From assembly GCF_013294115.1 (NCBI RefSeq), contig NZ_JABSNP010000012.1:62001-126000 (forward strand): a stretch of DNA of 64,000 nt, read 5' to 3'. The notes beneath the pieces were generated by a model, which made no database searches, was not told the DNA's origin, and was given only the letters and a program-made list of their open reading frames with translations. The position numbers were made by a program, and so were the translations under genes. Below, piece by piece: positions 1 through 8,650 of this stretch. This stretch comes from Hymenobacter caeli (lineage in GTDB: Bacteria > Bacteroidota > Bacteroidia > Cytophagales > Hymenobacteraceae). The first letter of the stretch is position 1. Each line of letters starts with the position of its first letter.

Positions 1-1204
1 AAATCCGCATCTTGTTGTGGCCCCGGAACACGGTGGGCTGGATGTAGTAGCCCTCGGCCAGGGCCCCGTCTTCCTGGTGGTAGGCCTCGCCGCCCACCAG
101 TACCTCGGCCCCTTCGGCCTTGCCGATTTCGAGGTAGCTCAGGATTTTTTCGAACTGGTCGTTGCTGGCCTGGGCCCCCATCATGGTTTCGGGGTCCATC
201 GGGTTGCCCAGCTTGATGGCTTTCACCCGCTCAATCACGCGCTCGATGAACTTGTCGTAGATGTCTTCGTGCACGAGCAGGCGCGAGGGACAGGTGCAGA
301 TTTCGCCCTGGTTCAGGGCAAACATCACCGCCCCCTCGATGCACTTGTCGAGGAAGTCGTCGTCGTGGTCCATCACCGATTTGGTGAAGATGTTGGGCGA
401 CTTGCCGCCCAGCTCCATCGTGACGGGGATGATGTTTTCGGCGGCGTATTGCAGGATGAGGCGGCCGGTGGTGGTTTCCCCGGTGAAGGCCACTTTCTGC
501 ACGCGCTTGTTGCTGGCCAGGGGCTTGCCGGCTTCCAGGCCGAAGCCGTTCACCACGTTCAGCACCCCGGGCGGGATGACGTCTTGCAGCAGCTCCATGA
601 GGCACATGATGCTGGCCGGGGTTTGCTCGGCGGGCTTCACCACCACGCAGCAGCCGGCGGCCAGGGCCGGGGCAATCTTCCAGGTGGCCATCAGCAGGGG
701 GAAGTTCCAGGGAATAATCTGGCCCACCACGCCCAGCGGCTCCTGAATCACCAGCGACAGGGTGGTCTCGTTCAGCTCGGTGGCCGAGCCTTCCTCGGCC
801 CGAATGACGCCCGCGAAGTAGCGGAAGTGGTCGATGGCCAGCGGCAAGTCGGCCGCCATCGTCTCGCGAATGGCCTTGCCGTTCTCCACCGTTTCCACCG
901 CCGCCAGGTAGGCCAGGTTGGCTTCCATGATGTCGGCAATTTTCAGCAGCACGTTGCTACGCGTGGTGGCCGAGGCCTTGCTCCAGGTTTTGAAGGCTTC
1001 GTGGGCCGCGTCGAGGGCCAGCTCGATGTCTTCCTTGGTGCTGCGGGCCACTTTGCAGAAAGCCTGGCCGTCGATGGGCGACGGGTTGTCGAAGTACTGG
1101 CCCTTGACGGGGGCCACCCATTTGCCGCCGATGAAGTTGTCGTAATGCGATTTGAATTGGGGGCGGGCCACGACGGTGGTGGCTTTTTCGAGCACTTCGG
1201 CCAT
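1..1204 (-). CDS. Aldehyde dehydrogenase, NAD(P)-dependent (C-terminus beyond window)
   Basis: Oxidises an aldehyde to the acid with NAD(P)+ in the cytoplasm. Reading from the ATG at 1204 gives about 400 residues before the window edge. The glutamate motif [11 protein letters not shown] and the catalytic-cysteine motif [11 protein letters not shown] are present; the cysteine is residue 303, matching the usual Cys302 position. The NQGE-C-TCPSR form is typical of the acetaldehyde-active ExaC/AldB-type subgroup, so a short-chain aldehyde is the likely substrate (family inference). The gene is divergent from the AraC-type regulator at 1359, with 154 bp between the start codons, suggesting control by that regulator. 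The long plus-strand open frame over it is antisense and not a gene. Confidence 0.93.
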   Translation of the reverse strand, partial: MAEVLEKATTVVARPQFKSHYDNFIGGKWVAPVKGQYFDNPSPIDGQAFCKVARSTKEDIELALDAAHEAFKTWSKASATTRSNVLLKIADIMEANLAYLAAVETVENGKAIRETMAADLPLAIDHFRYFAGVIRAEEGSATELNETTLSLVIQEPLGVVGQIIPWNFPLLMATWKIAPALAAGCCVVVKPAEQTPASIMCLMELLQDVIPPGVLNVVNGFGLEAGKPLASNKRVQKVAFTGETTTGRLILQYAAENIIPVTMELGGKSPNIFTKSVMDHDDDFLDKCIEGAVMFALNQGEICTCPSRLLVHEDIYDKFIERVIERVKAIKLGNPMDPETMMGAQASNDQFEKILSYLEIGKAEGAEVLVGGEAYHQEDGALAEGYYIQPTVFRGHNKMRI

Positions 1205-1358
1205 AACGGAGGGGGTGGGATTGGTGGAGATTGACGAACGGCCAAAGGTCACATATTAGTAAAACAACCGTTTGCGTTATCGTCGCAGAAAGTGCTGGAA
1301 TTGTCGCAACTTGCGCCCGCCGGGCGGCGCTTCCTGGCCTTCGTCATTCGCTTCGCTC
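1205..1358. promoter_or_regulatory. Divergent intergenic region between aldehyde dehydrogenase and AraC regulator
   Basis: This 154-bp spacer must hold the promoters of both divergent genes. It contains an AT-rich core around 1250-1275. A GACCTTTG sequence on the minus strand near 1241-1248 is one base from the Bacteroidota -7 box. No clear operator palindrome was seen. Confidence 0.4.
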
Positions 1359-2285
1359 ATGAATCCCCGCATCCATTTGCCCGCCGCCGTGGCCCCGCTG
1401 CCAACCGACCAGCTGCTCAGCCTGGTCGAAAACCGGACCACGTTTGCCCTCGACACCTTTGAGCTGAGCATCTTTGAAACCCACCAAAAGGCCCTGCGCG
1501 TGCCCCTGCGCCTCGACGGCCTGGCCCTGACCACCATGCTGCGCGGCAAAAAGGTGATGCACCTGCCCGGCCGCCCGGCCTTCGACTACCTGCCCGGCGA
1601 GTCGGTGGTGGTGGGCGAGGCCGAGCGGATGGAAATCGACTTCCCCGAAGCCTGCGCCTGCCGGCCTACGCAGTGCCTGGCCGTGGCCATCGCCCCCGAT
1701 ACCATCCGCCACACCGTGGACCTGCTCAACGAGCGCTACCCCCGCGCCGAGGCCCACACCCCCTGGGCCCTGGCCGGCCCCGAGCACGCCCACCTCACCA
1801 ACACCCCCGAGCTGACCGGGGCCCTGGAGCGCCTCGTGGCCGTGGCCCGCACCCCCGACGCGGCCAAGGACGTGCTGGCCGGCTTCACCCTGCAAGAGCT
1901 GCTGGTACGCCTGATGCAGACCCAGGCCCGCGAGCTTATTTTCCACGACTACGCCCGCCACCTCACCACCCACCGCTTCGCCGCCGTGGTGGCCTATATC
2001 AAGCAGCACCTGGCCGAGAACCTGTCGGTGGACAAGCTCAGCGCTGTGGCCTGCATGAGCAAGGCCACATTTTTCCGGGTGTTCAAGCGCGAGTTCGGCC
2101 TCACGCCGGTCGAGTACATCATCCGCGAGCGGCTGGGCGAGGCCAAGCGCCTGCTCCGCCAGCCCCTGGCCAGCGTGGCCGAGGTGTGCCTGCGGGCCGG
2201 CTTCAACAACCTCTCGCACTTCCAGGCGTTATTCAAGAAATACGAGGGCGTGACGCCGGGGACGTATAAGCGGCAGCCGTATTAG
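1359..2285 (+). CDS. AraC-family transcriptional regulator
   Basis: A 308-residue DNA-binding regulator. The N-terminal half resembles the AraC_N type ligand-sensing domain (FALDTFELSIFETHQKA, then FDYLPGESVVVGEAERMEI). The last 100 residues hold the two helix-turn-helix units of the AraC/XylS family, with LSAVACMSKATFFRVFKREFG in the first and AGFNNLSHFQALFKKYEGVTP in the second. The frame is open back to 1272, but the ATG at 1359 starts just before recognisable domain sequence, so it is preferred. Its position opposite the aldehyde dehydrogenase suggests it controls that gene in response to an aldehyde or alcohol. The inducer is not visible in the sequence. Confidence 0.9.
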   Translation: MNPRIHLPAAVAPLPTDQLLSLVENRTTFALDTFELSIFETHQKALRVPLRLDGLALTTMLRGKKVMHLPGRPAFDYLPGESVVVGEAERMEIDFPEACACRPTQCLAVAIAPDTIRHTVDLLNERYPRAEAHTPWALAGPEHAHLTNTPELTGALERLVAVARTPDAAKDVLAGFTLQELLVRLMQTQARELIFHDYARHLTTHRFAAVVAYIKQHLAENLSVDKLSAVACMSKATFFRVFKREFGLTPVEYIIRERLGEAKRLLRQPLASVAEVCLRAGFNNLSHFQALFKKYEGVTPGTYKRQPY

Positions 2286-2323
2286 GGGGCTGTTCTTGCC
2301 CCGGCCCGCCCCGCTCCAACCGC

Positions 2324-4531
2324 ATGAGCAGATTAGTGAGCGTGGGGATGTTGTGGCTGCTGGGCCGCGCCGCGCTGGCGCAAGCGCCGGTACAGGAAGT
2401 GATTGTACTGGCCCCGGCCCGCGCCGCCGGGCAGCCGGTGCACGCGGCCTGCTACCAAAAAGTAGAGCTGGCCGTGGCCCTGGCGCCGGCCGTGCAGCGC
2501 GAAGTGGCCGGCGGCACCCTCAACCCCTACGACCCGCGCCAGGTCGACCTGACGGCCAAGCTGTACGACGCCGACTCGGGGCAGCCGGTGCAGCCGCCGG
2601 TGCTGGGCTTTTACACCGAGCGCTTCCGCACCGATGCCGACGGGCAAGCGGTGGGGCAGCCCCTGGCCAGCGCCCACCCTTGGCACCTGCGCTTCGTGCT
2701 GGCCCGGCCGGGGCGCTACCGGCTGCGGCTGCACTGCGCGGTGCGCCAGGCCCCCGACCCCGGCCCCGGCCAGGAAGCCGGCTTCGACGTGGTGGCCACG
2801 GCCGCCCGGCCCGGCCAGCACGGGCCCCTGGGGTTTCCGCCGGGCCAGCCCTACCTGCGGTTTGCCGACGGCGCGCCATTTTTTGCCATCGGCGAAAACC
2901 TGGCCGACTACTCGGGCACGTCGTCGTTCACCCCCGACGACATCCCGCGCCTGGGCACCAACACCTACCCGCCCTACGCGGTGCGGGCCTACCGCCAGGT
3001 GCTGGACTCGCTGCACCGCCAGGGGGGCAACTTCGCCCGCCTGCTGCTGAGCCCGGCCAGCTTCGAGGTGGAGTGGGACTCGGCGGGCTACTACGGGGCC
3101 CAGCAAAACCGCGCCCAGGACCTCGACCAGGTGCTGGCCCTGGCCGAGCAGCGCCGGGTGTACTTGCAGCTGGGCGCGTTCCACTACATCGACTACCGCC
3201 TGCAAGTGGAGGCGGACCCCACCACGCGGCTGCTGCTCTGGGACCACAACCCCTACCGCCGCCTGCCCGGGGTGCGGCTGCCCATCGACGTGTTCCGGCA
3301 GGTGCAGGGCGACAGCTGCGGCCTCAACCCCGACGCCGAGCAGCTCTTTGCCAACAAGCTCCGCTACCTGGTGGCGCGCTGGGGCTACTCGCCCAACCTG
3401 GCGGCCCTGGAAATCTTTGCCGAATTCGACAACCTCGACCGCGACCCGGCCCTGGCCCCGGAGGGCTTCTACTGGAGCTGGCGCGGCTGCCCCCGGCCGA
3501 ACTACTACTACGTCGAGCTGATGCAGCGCCGGCTGGCCGCCCGCCTGCGGGCCTGGTGCCCGCGGCTACTGCTCACTTCGAGCCCGGCCACGTACATCGC
3601 CGGGGCGTCGCTGTTCCAGGACTCGGCCATCGCCTTCACGAGCTTCCACTTCTACAGCGACTTGCAAAATTACGGGCAGCTCTACAACTACGTGGTGCGC
3701 TGGGCCCAGCACGCGTACCAGAAGCCCGTGCAGGGCGGCGAGTGCGGGTTTTCGGGCGCCTGGTACCAGTCCGACAACCACAGCGAGTTCCGCAACCTGC
3801 TGTGGTCGTCGTCGTTTTCGGGCTCGTTCGGCACCGGACTCAACTGGTGGAGCTGGGGCTACCTGCACCACCACTGGCCCGGTTGGCCCCAAGGCGTCGA
3901 TTACATGAAGTCCGTGGCCCGCTTCTTTGCCCAGAAAGACCTCACGCGCTACGCCTACGAGCCCGTGCGCACGCCGCTGGTGCCCGACTCGGCCGCGCTG
4001 CGCCCCTGCCTGCCCGGCGGCGTGGGGCCGCCCGAATGCCTGGAAGCCGGCCGCGCCAACCGCGTCATGCCCGACCCCAACAACGACCCCGCCCTGGCCG
4101 CGCCCGCCAGCCTGCTCCCCTCCGACCGCCGCCTCGAAGCCTTCGCCCTGCGCAGCCCCGGGCGGGTGCTGGGCTGGGTGCACCACCGCGACGACTACTG
4201 GTACAACCGGCCCCACCAAACCGACCCCGCCCAGCGGGCCCGCTACCTGCACCCCGACGCGGCGGGCCAGGTGCCCGCCACCCGCCAGACGGTGCGCTAC
4301 GTCACCGACCTGTGCGGGGCCCGGCTCACCGTGGCGGGGCTGCCGCCGGGGGCCCGCTACCGGCTGGAGTGGTGGCAAACGCTGGGCCCCGGGGGCCCCC
4401 GGCCGCGCTACGCCTACCCGGTAGCTGCCGACGCGCAGGGCGAAGTGCAGCTGCCCGTGCCCGATTTGGTGGCCGCCGACGCCCGCGGCAACGGCCCCGA
4501 CTACGCCTTCAAATTGCTGGCGCGGCCGTAG
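2324..4531 (+). CDS. Secreted glycoside-hydrolase-like protein with N-terminal DUF5060-type domain
   Basis: A 735-residue exported protein with a signal peptide ending near ARAALAQA. Residues about 20-150 look like the DUF5060 beta-sandwich found before glycosidase barrels. A TIM-barrel-like region follows, starting near PYLRFADGAPFFAIGENLADY. Two glutamates sit where clan GH-A enzymes carry their catalytic pair: ALEIFAEFDN (E367 as likely acid/base) and QGGECGFSG (E473 as likely nucleophile). The C-terminal 100 residues form another small beta domain. Substrate and GH family number cannot be assigned from sequence alone. It begins 38 bp after the AraC gene on the same strand, but functional linkage is uncertain. 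Confidence 0.72.
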   Translation: MSRLVSVGMLWLLGRAALAQAPVQEVIVLAPARAAGQPVHAACYQKVELAVALAPAVQREVAGGTLNPYDPRQVDLTAKLYDADSGQPVQPPVLGFYTERFRTDADGQAVGQPLASAHPWHLRFVLARPGRYRLRLHCAVRQAPDPGPGQEAGFDVVATAARPGQHGPLGFPPGQPYLRFADGAPFFAIGENLADYSGTSSFTPDDIPRLGTNTYPPYAVRAYRQVLDSLHRQGGNFARLLLSPASFEVEWDSAGYYGAQQNRAQDLDQVLALAEQRRVYLQLGAFHYIDYRLQVEADPTTRLLLWDHNPYRRLPGVRLPIDVFRQVQGDSCGLNPDAEQLFANKLRYLVARWGYSPNLAALEIFAEFDNLDRDPALAPEGFYWSWRGCPRPNYYYVELMQRRLAARLRAWCPRLLLTSSPATYIAGASLFQDSAIAFTSFHFYSDLQNYGQLYNYVVRWAQHAYQKPVQGGECGFSGAWYQSDNHSEFRNLLWSSSFSGSFGTGLNWWSWGYLHHHWPGWPQGVDYMKSVARFFAQKDLTRYAYEPVRTPLVPDSAALRPCLPGGVGPPECLEAGRANRVMPDPNNDPALAAPASLLPSDRRLEAFALRSPGRVLGWVHHRDDYWYNRPHQTDPAQRARYLHPDAAGQVPATRQTVRYVTDLCGARLTVAGLPPGARYRLEWWQTLGPGGPRPRYAYPVAADAQGEVQLPVPDLVAADARGNGPDYAFKLLARP

Positions 4532-4688
4532 GGGCCGCACACCAAAATTCCGCGGGGCCCCAGGGCGGTGCCGGCCTCCGTTTTTGTGTCGGCAACGGCC
4601 CGGGCAGGCCTGCACGCAACCATTGGCCGGCGCGGATGGTTAACGGCACTCGCTCCACAAAGCGTTAAGTGCTCTGCCTGCCTTTGCT

Positions 4689-5891
4689 ATGAATCCATCT
4701 TCAGCGGCCACCGCGCCGCTTCCCAAAGCCACTGCCGCTCCCCAACTAGACAACGCGCTGGTTTGGCTCATGGCCCTTACCTGCGGGCTGGTGGTGGCCA
4801 ACATCTACTACAACCAGCCGCTGCTGGCCGCCATCGGCCGCACGTTTCACGTGCCCGACAGCCAGGCCAGCCTCGTGGCCACGGCCACCCAGGTGGGCTA
4901 CACGCTGTGCATGCTGCTGGTGGTGCCGCTGGGCGACATGCTGGAGCGCAAGCGCCTGATGCTCGTCATGCTGCTGGGGGCCGCCGCCTGCCTGGGCGGG
5001 GCGGCCCTGGCCCCCACCTTCGCCGTGCTGGCCGGGGCCAGCGTGCTGATTGGCGTGTGCTCGGCGGTGCCGCAACTGCTGCTGCCCATGGCCGCCCACC
5101 TGGCCCCCGACGCCGACCGGGGCCGCATCGTGGGCCGCATCATGAGCGGCCTGCTCGTCGGCATCCTGCTCTCGCGCACGGCCAGCGGCTACGTGGGGGC
5201 CCACTACGGCTGGCGCACGGTGTTCGGGGGCGCGGCCGGGCTGATGGTGCTGCTCATCGGCCTGCTGGCCTGGCGCTTGCCCACCGACCGGCCCCATTTC
5301 ACCGGCACCTACGCCTCGCTCATGCGCTCGCTGCTGACGCTGGTGCGCGAGCAGCCGGCCCTGCGCCGCTCGGCCCTGGTGGGGGGCGGCGTGTTCGCCG
5401 CGTTCAGCGTGTTCTGGACGGCCTTGGTGTTTTACCTGGAGAGCCCGGTCTACGGCTACGGCAGCGACGTGGCCGGTTTTTTCGGGCTGGTCGGGGCTTT
5501 CGGGGCCCTGGCCGCGCCGTGGGCGGGCAAAACCGCCGATGCCAAGGGCCCCCGCTTCGCCATCACCGTGGGCCTGCTGCTGGCCCTCAGCGCCTACCTG
5601 GTGCTGGGCCTGGGCGGCGGCCACCTGGCCGGCCTGGTGGTGGGCATCCTGCTGCTCGACGTGGGCGTGCAGTCGGCCCATATCTCCAACCAGACCCTGA
5701 TATTTTCGCTGGTGCCCGAGGCCCGCAGCCGCCTCAACACCGTGTACATGACCGGCTACTTCACGGGCGGCTCGCTGGGCTCCATCGCCGGCGGCCTGGC
5801 CTGGACGCACTTCGGCTGGGCCGGCGTGTGCCTGGTAGGCGGGGCTTTTGTAGGGCTGGCCCTGGCGCTGCACCGGTATTACGGGCGGTAA
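4689..5891 (+). CDS. MFS transporter
   Basis: A 400-residue inner-membrane protein with about 12 hydrophobic segments. The opening LTCGLVVANIYYNQPLLAAI and the loop LGDMLERKRLMLVM are typical of the small-molecule or drug exporters of the major facilitator superfamily related to YnfM and AraJ. It most likely exports a small compound by proton antiport. The substrate cannot be told. No regulator is adjacent, and the 157 bp upstream contain no obvious terminator. Confidence 0.88.
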   Translation: MNPSSAATAPLPKATAAPQLDNALVWLMALTCGLVVANIYYNQPLLAAIGRTFHVPDSQASLVATATQVGYTLCMLLVVPLGDMLERKRLMLVMLLGAAACLGGAALAPTFAVLAGASVLIGVCSAVPQLLLPMAAHLAPDADRGRIVGRIMSGLLVGILLSRTASGYVGAHYGWRTVFGGAAGLMVLLIGLLAWRLPTDRPHFTGTYASLMRSLLTLVREQPALRRSALVGGGVFAAFSVFWTALVFYLESPVYGYGSDVAGFFGLVGAFGALAAPWAGKTADAKGPRFAITVGLLLALSAYLVLGLGGGHLAGLVVGILLLDVGVQSAHISNQTLIFSLVPEARSRLNTVYMTGYFTGGSLGSIAGGLAWTHFGWAGVCLVGGAFVGLALALHRYYGR

Positions 5892-5898
5892 TTGCTAT

Positions 5899-6510
5899 TT
5901 ATTCGCTCAAAATGGGCCGAATAGCTATAATTAACCACTGCCCTTGTTTTCGAGCTAAAATGAAAGATAAGTCTGGACCTTCACTCATTTCACTTTCTTG
6001 CCAGTGATAAACCACACGTGCCGTGTCGCCTTTCACTACTACACTTGCCGGCCTACTGCGCAACAATAATTGCACTTGGCTTTCAGCATCTTGAGTATAA
6101 AGTATCCGGTCGTAATCTAAGCCAAAGGGCGGACCATCTGTCTGCAAACGAGTTTGCAAGGAGTCTTGGCAGTGTTTAAAATAATCACGTTGTGTCAGTA
6201 GGAAAGCAGGTGATAAACTACCGCTACTTTGCAGTTGATGCAAATAGCTCTCAACAACTGCGAAGTCAATAGCATATATATTAACGGTGTCCTTATCATT
6301 AGCAGCAGGCACTAATGGCATCGTGTTTAGTTGCTCCTCATGCTGTTTATACCAGCCAAGAAACTGGTGTACGGTGTTAATTGGCGGGGCAGTAACTGGT
6401 GCAGCTATAGAAGCTGGTTGATTTTTCGTTTGTTCAGAAGCTACCGGCTCAGTTGAACAAGCGGTAAGCCATAAAAGGCTTCCGTAAAAAGCGTAGTGGC
6501 ATGTTTTCAT
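5899..6510 (-). CDS. Hypothetical lipoprotein
   Basis: A 203-residue protein with a lipoprotein signal peptide: a short hydrophobic stretch and lipobox LTAC, with the acylated cysteine at residue 18. The mature part has no family I recognise. It ends in a beta-rich stretch (SVVKGDTARVVYHWQESE, then QGQWLIIAIRPI) that looks like the SnoaL/NTF2-type folds seen in similar lipoproteins, but this is weak. Its base composition is clearly lower in GC than its neighbours, which hints at recent acquisition. It is convergent with the MFS gene, with only 7 bp between their stops. Confidence 0.75.
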   Translation of the reverse strand: MKTCHYAFYGSLLWLTACSTEPVASEQTKNQPASIAAPVTAPPINTVHQFLGWYKQHEEQLNTMPLVPAANDKDTVNIYAIDFAVVESYLHQLQSSGSLSPAFLLTQRDYFKHCQDSLQTRLQTDGPPFGLDYDRILYTQDAESQVQLLLRSRPASVVVKGDTARVVYHWQESEMSEGPDLSFILARKQGQWLIIAIRPILSE

Positions 6511-6531
6511 AAGTAATTTGAAACGAAAGCA

Positions 6532-7386
6532 TTACTCTAACCGCCCGACACACACCGCCAAACTCGCCCGCCAGTGCGGAATGGCCACCCCAAGCACCGT
6601 TTTGGCTTTGGTTTTGTCCATTACTGAGTAAGCGGGGCGGGTGGCTTTGGTGGGGTACTCGGCGGTGCGGATGGGCACGGTTTTCACCGGCGTGCCGCTT
6701 AGCTCGAAGATGGCCGTGGCAAAATCGTACCACGAGGTTACGCCTTCGTTGCTGTAATGGTAGATGCCGTGGTGCTGGTTTTGCGTTTCGATGATGGTGA
6801 GGACGCAGCCGGCCAAGTCGATGGCGTAGCAGGGCGTGCCGGTCTGGTCCCAGATGATGCGCAGCTCGTCGCGCTCCCGGCCCAGCTTCAGCATCGTTTT
6901 CACGAAGTTGTTGGCGTATTCAGAGTACAGCCAACTGGTGCGCAGGATGAAGAACTGGCCCGTGTGGGCCGCAATCACCTGCTCGCCTTCCAGCTTGGTG
7001 AGGCCGTAGACGCTGATGGGCGCGGCCTCGTCGGTTTCCACCAGGGGCGTGTTGCCGGTGCCGGCGAACACAAAATCGGTTGAAATCTGGATGAGCGTGG
7101 TGCCGAATTCGCCGCAGAGCCGGGCCAGGTTTTCCACCCCGTCGCGGTTGATTTTGCGGGCCAGGTCCAGCTCGTCCTCGGCCTTGTCCACGGCCGTGTA
7201 GGCGGCGCAGTTGACGACGTAGGCCGGGCGGTGCTGCTCGAACAGGGCCCGCAGCTTGGCGGGGTTTAGGATGTTGGCCTCGGCCTCGGGCGGAAACACC
7301 AGGCCCGGCGTATTTCTTTCCTTGGCCACGTGCGCCAGGCACTGCCCCAATTGCCCGGAGGCCCCAAAAATCAGCGTATTACCCAT
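6532..7386 (-). CDS. rfbD: dTDP-4-dehydrorhamnose reductase
   Basis: The last step of dTDP-L-rhamnose synthesis: NAD(P)H-dependent reduction of dTDP-4-dehydrorhamnose. The 284-residue protein has the nucleotide-binding motif GASGQLG at the N-terminus, the RmlD-type YVVNCAAYTAVDKAEDE segment, and the catalytic YGLTKLEGE (YxxxK). The TSWLYSEYANNFVKTML region is also typical. The frame is open a few codons upstream, but the ATG at 7386 directly precedes the Rossmann strand and is chosen. The other rhamnose genes (rfbA, rfbB, rfbC) are not adjacent. Confidence 0.93.
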   Translation of the reverse strand: MGNTLIFGASGQLGQCLAHVAKERNTPGLVFPPEAEANILNPAKLRALFEQHRPAYVVNCAAYTAVDKAEDELDLARKINRDGVENLARLCGEFGTTLIQISTDFVFAGTGNTPLVETDEAAPISVYGLTKLEGEQVIAAHTGQFFILRTSWLYSEYANNFVKTMLKLGRERDELRIIWDQTGTPCYAIDLAGCVLTIIETQNQHHGIYHYSNEGVTSWYDFATAIFELSGTPVKTVPIRTAEYPTKATRPAYSVMDKTKAKTVLGVAIPHWRASLAVCVGRLE

Positions 7387-7451
7387 TAATTGCCTTGTTC
7401 GTTGCGGCCGCAAGTTAGCCCCCCCGGCCCGGAGCGGCGGGGCCGGCCCGG

Positions 7452-8393
7452 CTACTCGGGGCCCGCGGCGGGGCCGGCCAGGGCCCCCGCCGCGCCCGGC
7501 GGCCGCTTGTTTTGAATGGGCTGGAAGGGCTGGGCGCGGGGCTGCTTCTCGCTCAGGTACTTCCAGTAGCGCAGGGGCATGTGGCGGCGGTGCAGCTTCA
7601 GGTTGCGGCGCTCGGGGATGTTCACATGGTCGAAATACGCCTGCCAGAGCACCTGGAACAGGGGTTCCCGCTCGTCGAGCACGGTGGCGGCCACGGCCCC
7701 GGTGGCGTGCGCCGGGGCCCCGGCTTCCTCGAACTGCACCACGTCGGTGCGCGTCAGGTCGTAGTAGAGGCCGTAGCGGCGGCGGCGGTCGTAAATCAGC
7801 CAGCGCTGGTCGGCGTAGCGCTTGGTGAAGTGCGCGGCGATGAGCGGCAGCACGTCGTAGTCGGGCTCGACGGTGGCGTGGAACAAGCCGTCCCGGGTTT
7901 TCTCGAACCGCACGAAGGCTTCCATGCGGTGCTTCTCGCGGAACATCTGCTGGGCCAGGCGCTGCACCCGGCGCACGGTGGCTTCAACGTAATTTTCGGC
8001 AATGTCGCGGCCGGCCCGCAGGGCCAGGTCCACGTAGCGGAAAATCAGCAACTCCCGCTCGGCGTCTTCGCTCAGAAACACGTGGTAGAGGCGGGCGCGG
8101 GCCTCGGCGTCCATCGTGCGCAGCAGGCCGTCCCACACCCGGGCGGCCTGGGCCTCGTCGGTTTCGCGGTGGGCCGGCTGGGCAAACAGGCCCGCCTGGG
8201 CCGTGGCCGCGGGCTGGATGGAGTTGGGGGCCGCCCGCCAGTCGTACACCGTGAACAGCACCGTCAGCAGGCCCTCAAACGTGCCGTCGTAGGTATAGTC
8301 GCGCGGGGCGGCGGTGAGGGCCGGGGCCCCCGCGGGCCGGGCCCCGGCGGGGCTCACGGCGGTGGCCCGGCGGCGCATCAGGGGTTGGCTCAT
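7452..8393 (-). CDS. Probable DNA metabolism protein, TIGR03915/DUF4130 family
   Basis: A 313-residue protein that opens with YTYDGTFEGLLTVLFTVYDW, the hallmark of the DUF4130 family that accompanies a radical-SAM DNA repair or modification protein in many bacteria. The C-terminal half has the usual LIYDRRRRYGLYYD and RHMPLRYWKYL segments. Its biochemical function is not established; pairing with the radical-SAM gene upstream implies a shared role in DNA repair (family knowledge plus context). The ATG at 8393 is chosen over the longer open frame because the upstream extension is proline-rich and unlike the family. Confidence 0.85.
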   Translation of the reverse strand: MSQPLMRRRATAVSPAGARPAGAPALTAAPRDYTYDGTFEGLLTVLFTVYDWRAAPNSIQPAATAQAGLFAQPAHRETDEAQAARVWDGLLRTMDAEARARLYHVFLSEDAERELLIFRYVDLALRAGRDIAENYVEATVRRVQRLAQQMFREKHRMEAFVRFEKTRDGLFHATVEPDYDVLPLIAAHFTKRYADQRWLIYDRRRRYGLYYDLTRTDVVQFEEAGAPAHATGAVAATVLDEREPLFQVLWQAYFDHVNIPERRNLKLHRRHMPLRYWKYLSEKQPRAQPFQPIQNKRPPGAAGALAGPAAGPE

Positions 8394-8444
8394 GGGGGGG
8401 GGAAGGCTACGGAAACCCGGGAAATACGGCGCGGGCACCCGGCC

Positions 8445-8624
8445 CTACGCGGCCTGCTGGGCCAGCTGCACGCGGGCCTCGGCCTGGGCGCGGGCCACAT
8501 CGTGCAGCTGGCGCACCAGCGGCATCAGCTCGCTGATGCGGCAGCAGCACGAGAGGCGCGGGGCTTTGTCGGAACCAGTCGAGGCGAGGCGTTGGGCAAC
8601 GTTTTGGCGGTGGGAAACTTTCAT
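8445..8624 (-). CDS. Small hypothetical protein between radical-SAM and DUF4130 genes
   Basis: A 59-residue reading frame starting at the ATG at 8624 (cat on the plus strand at 8622-8624). It lies 26 bp after the radical-SAM gene and 51 bp before the DUF4130 gene, all on the minus strand. Nearly every codon in its second half ends in G or C, as in the neighbouring real genes, so I take it as coding. The protein has a central LSCCCRISEL with three consecutive cysteines, followed by an amphipathic helix rich in Ala, Gln and Arg. No family is recognised. The three cysteines could bind a metal or cluster (inference). Confidence 0.55.
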   Translation of the reverse strand: MKVSHRQNVAQRLASTGSDKAPRLSCCCRISELMPLVRQLHDVARAQAEARVQLAQQAA

Positions 8625-8650
8625 AACCAAGGCGTTATATGAAGAAAAAC

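Noticed and set aside
17-1234. 405-codon plus-strand open frame over the aldehyde dehydrogenase
   Set aside because: It is antisense to a fully recognisable gene and is His/Gly-rich in the manner of GC-rich shadow frames.
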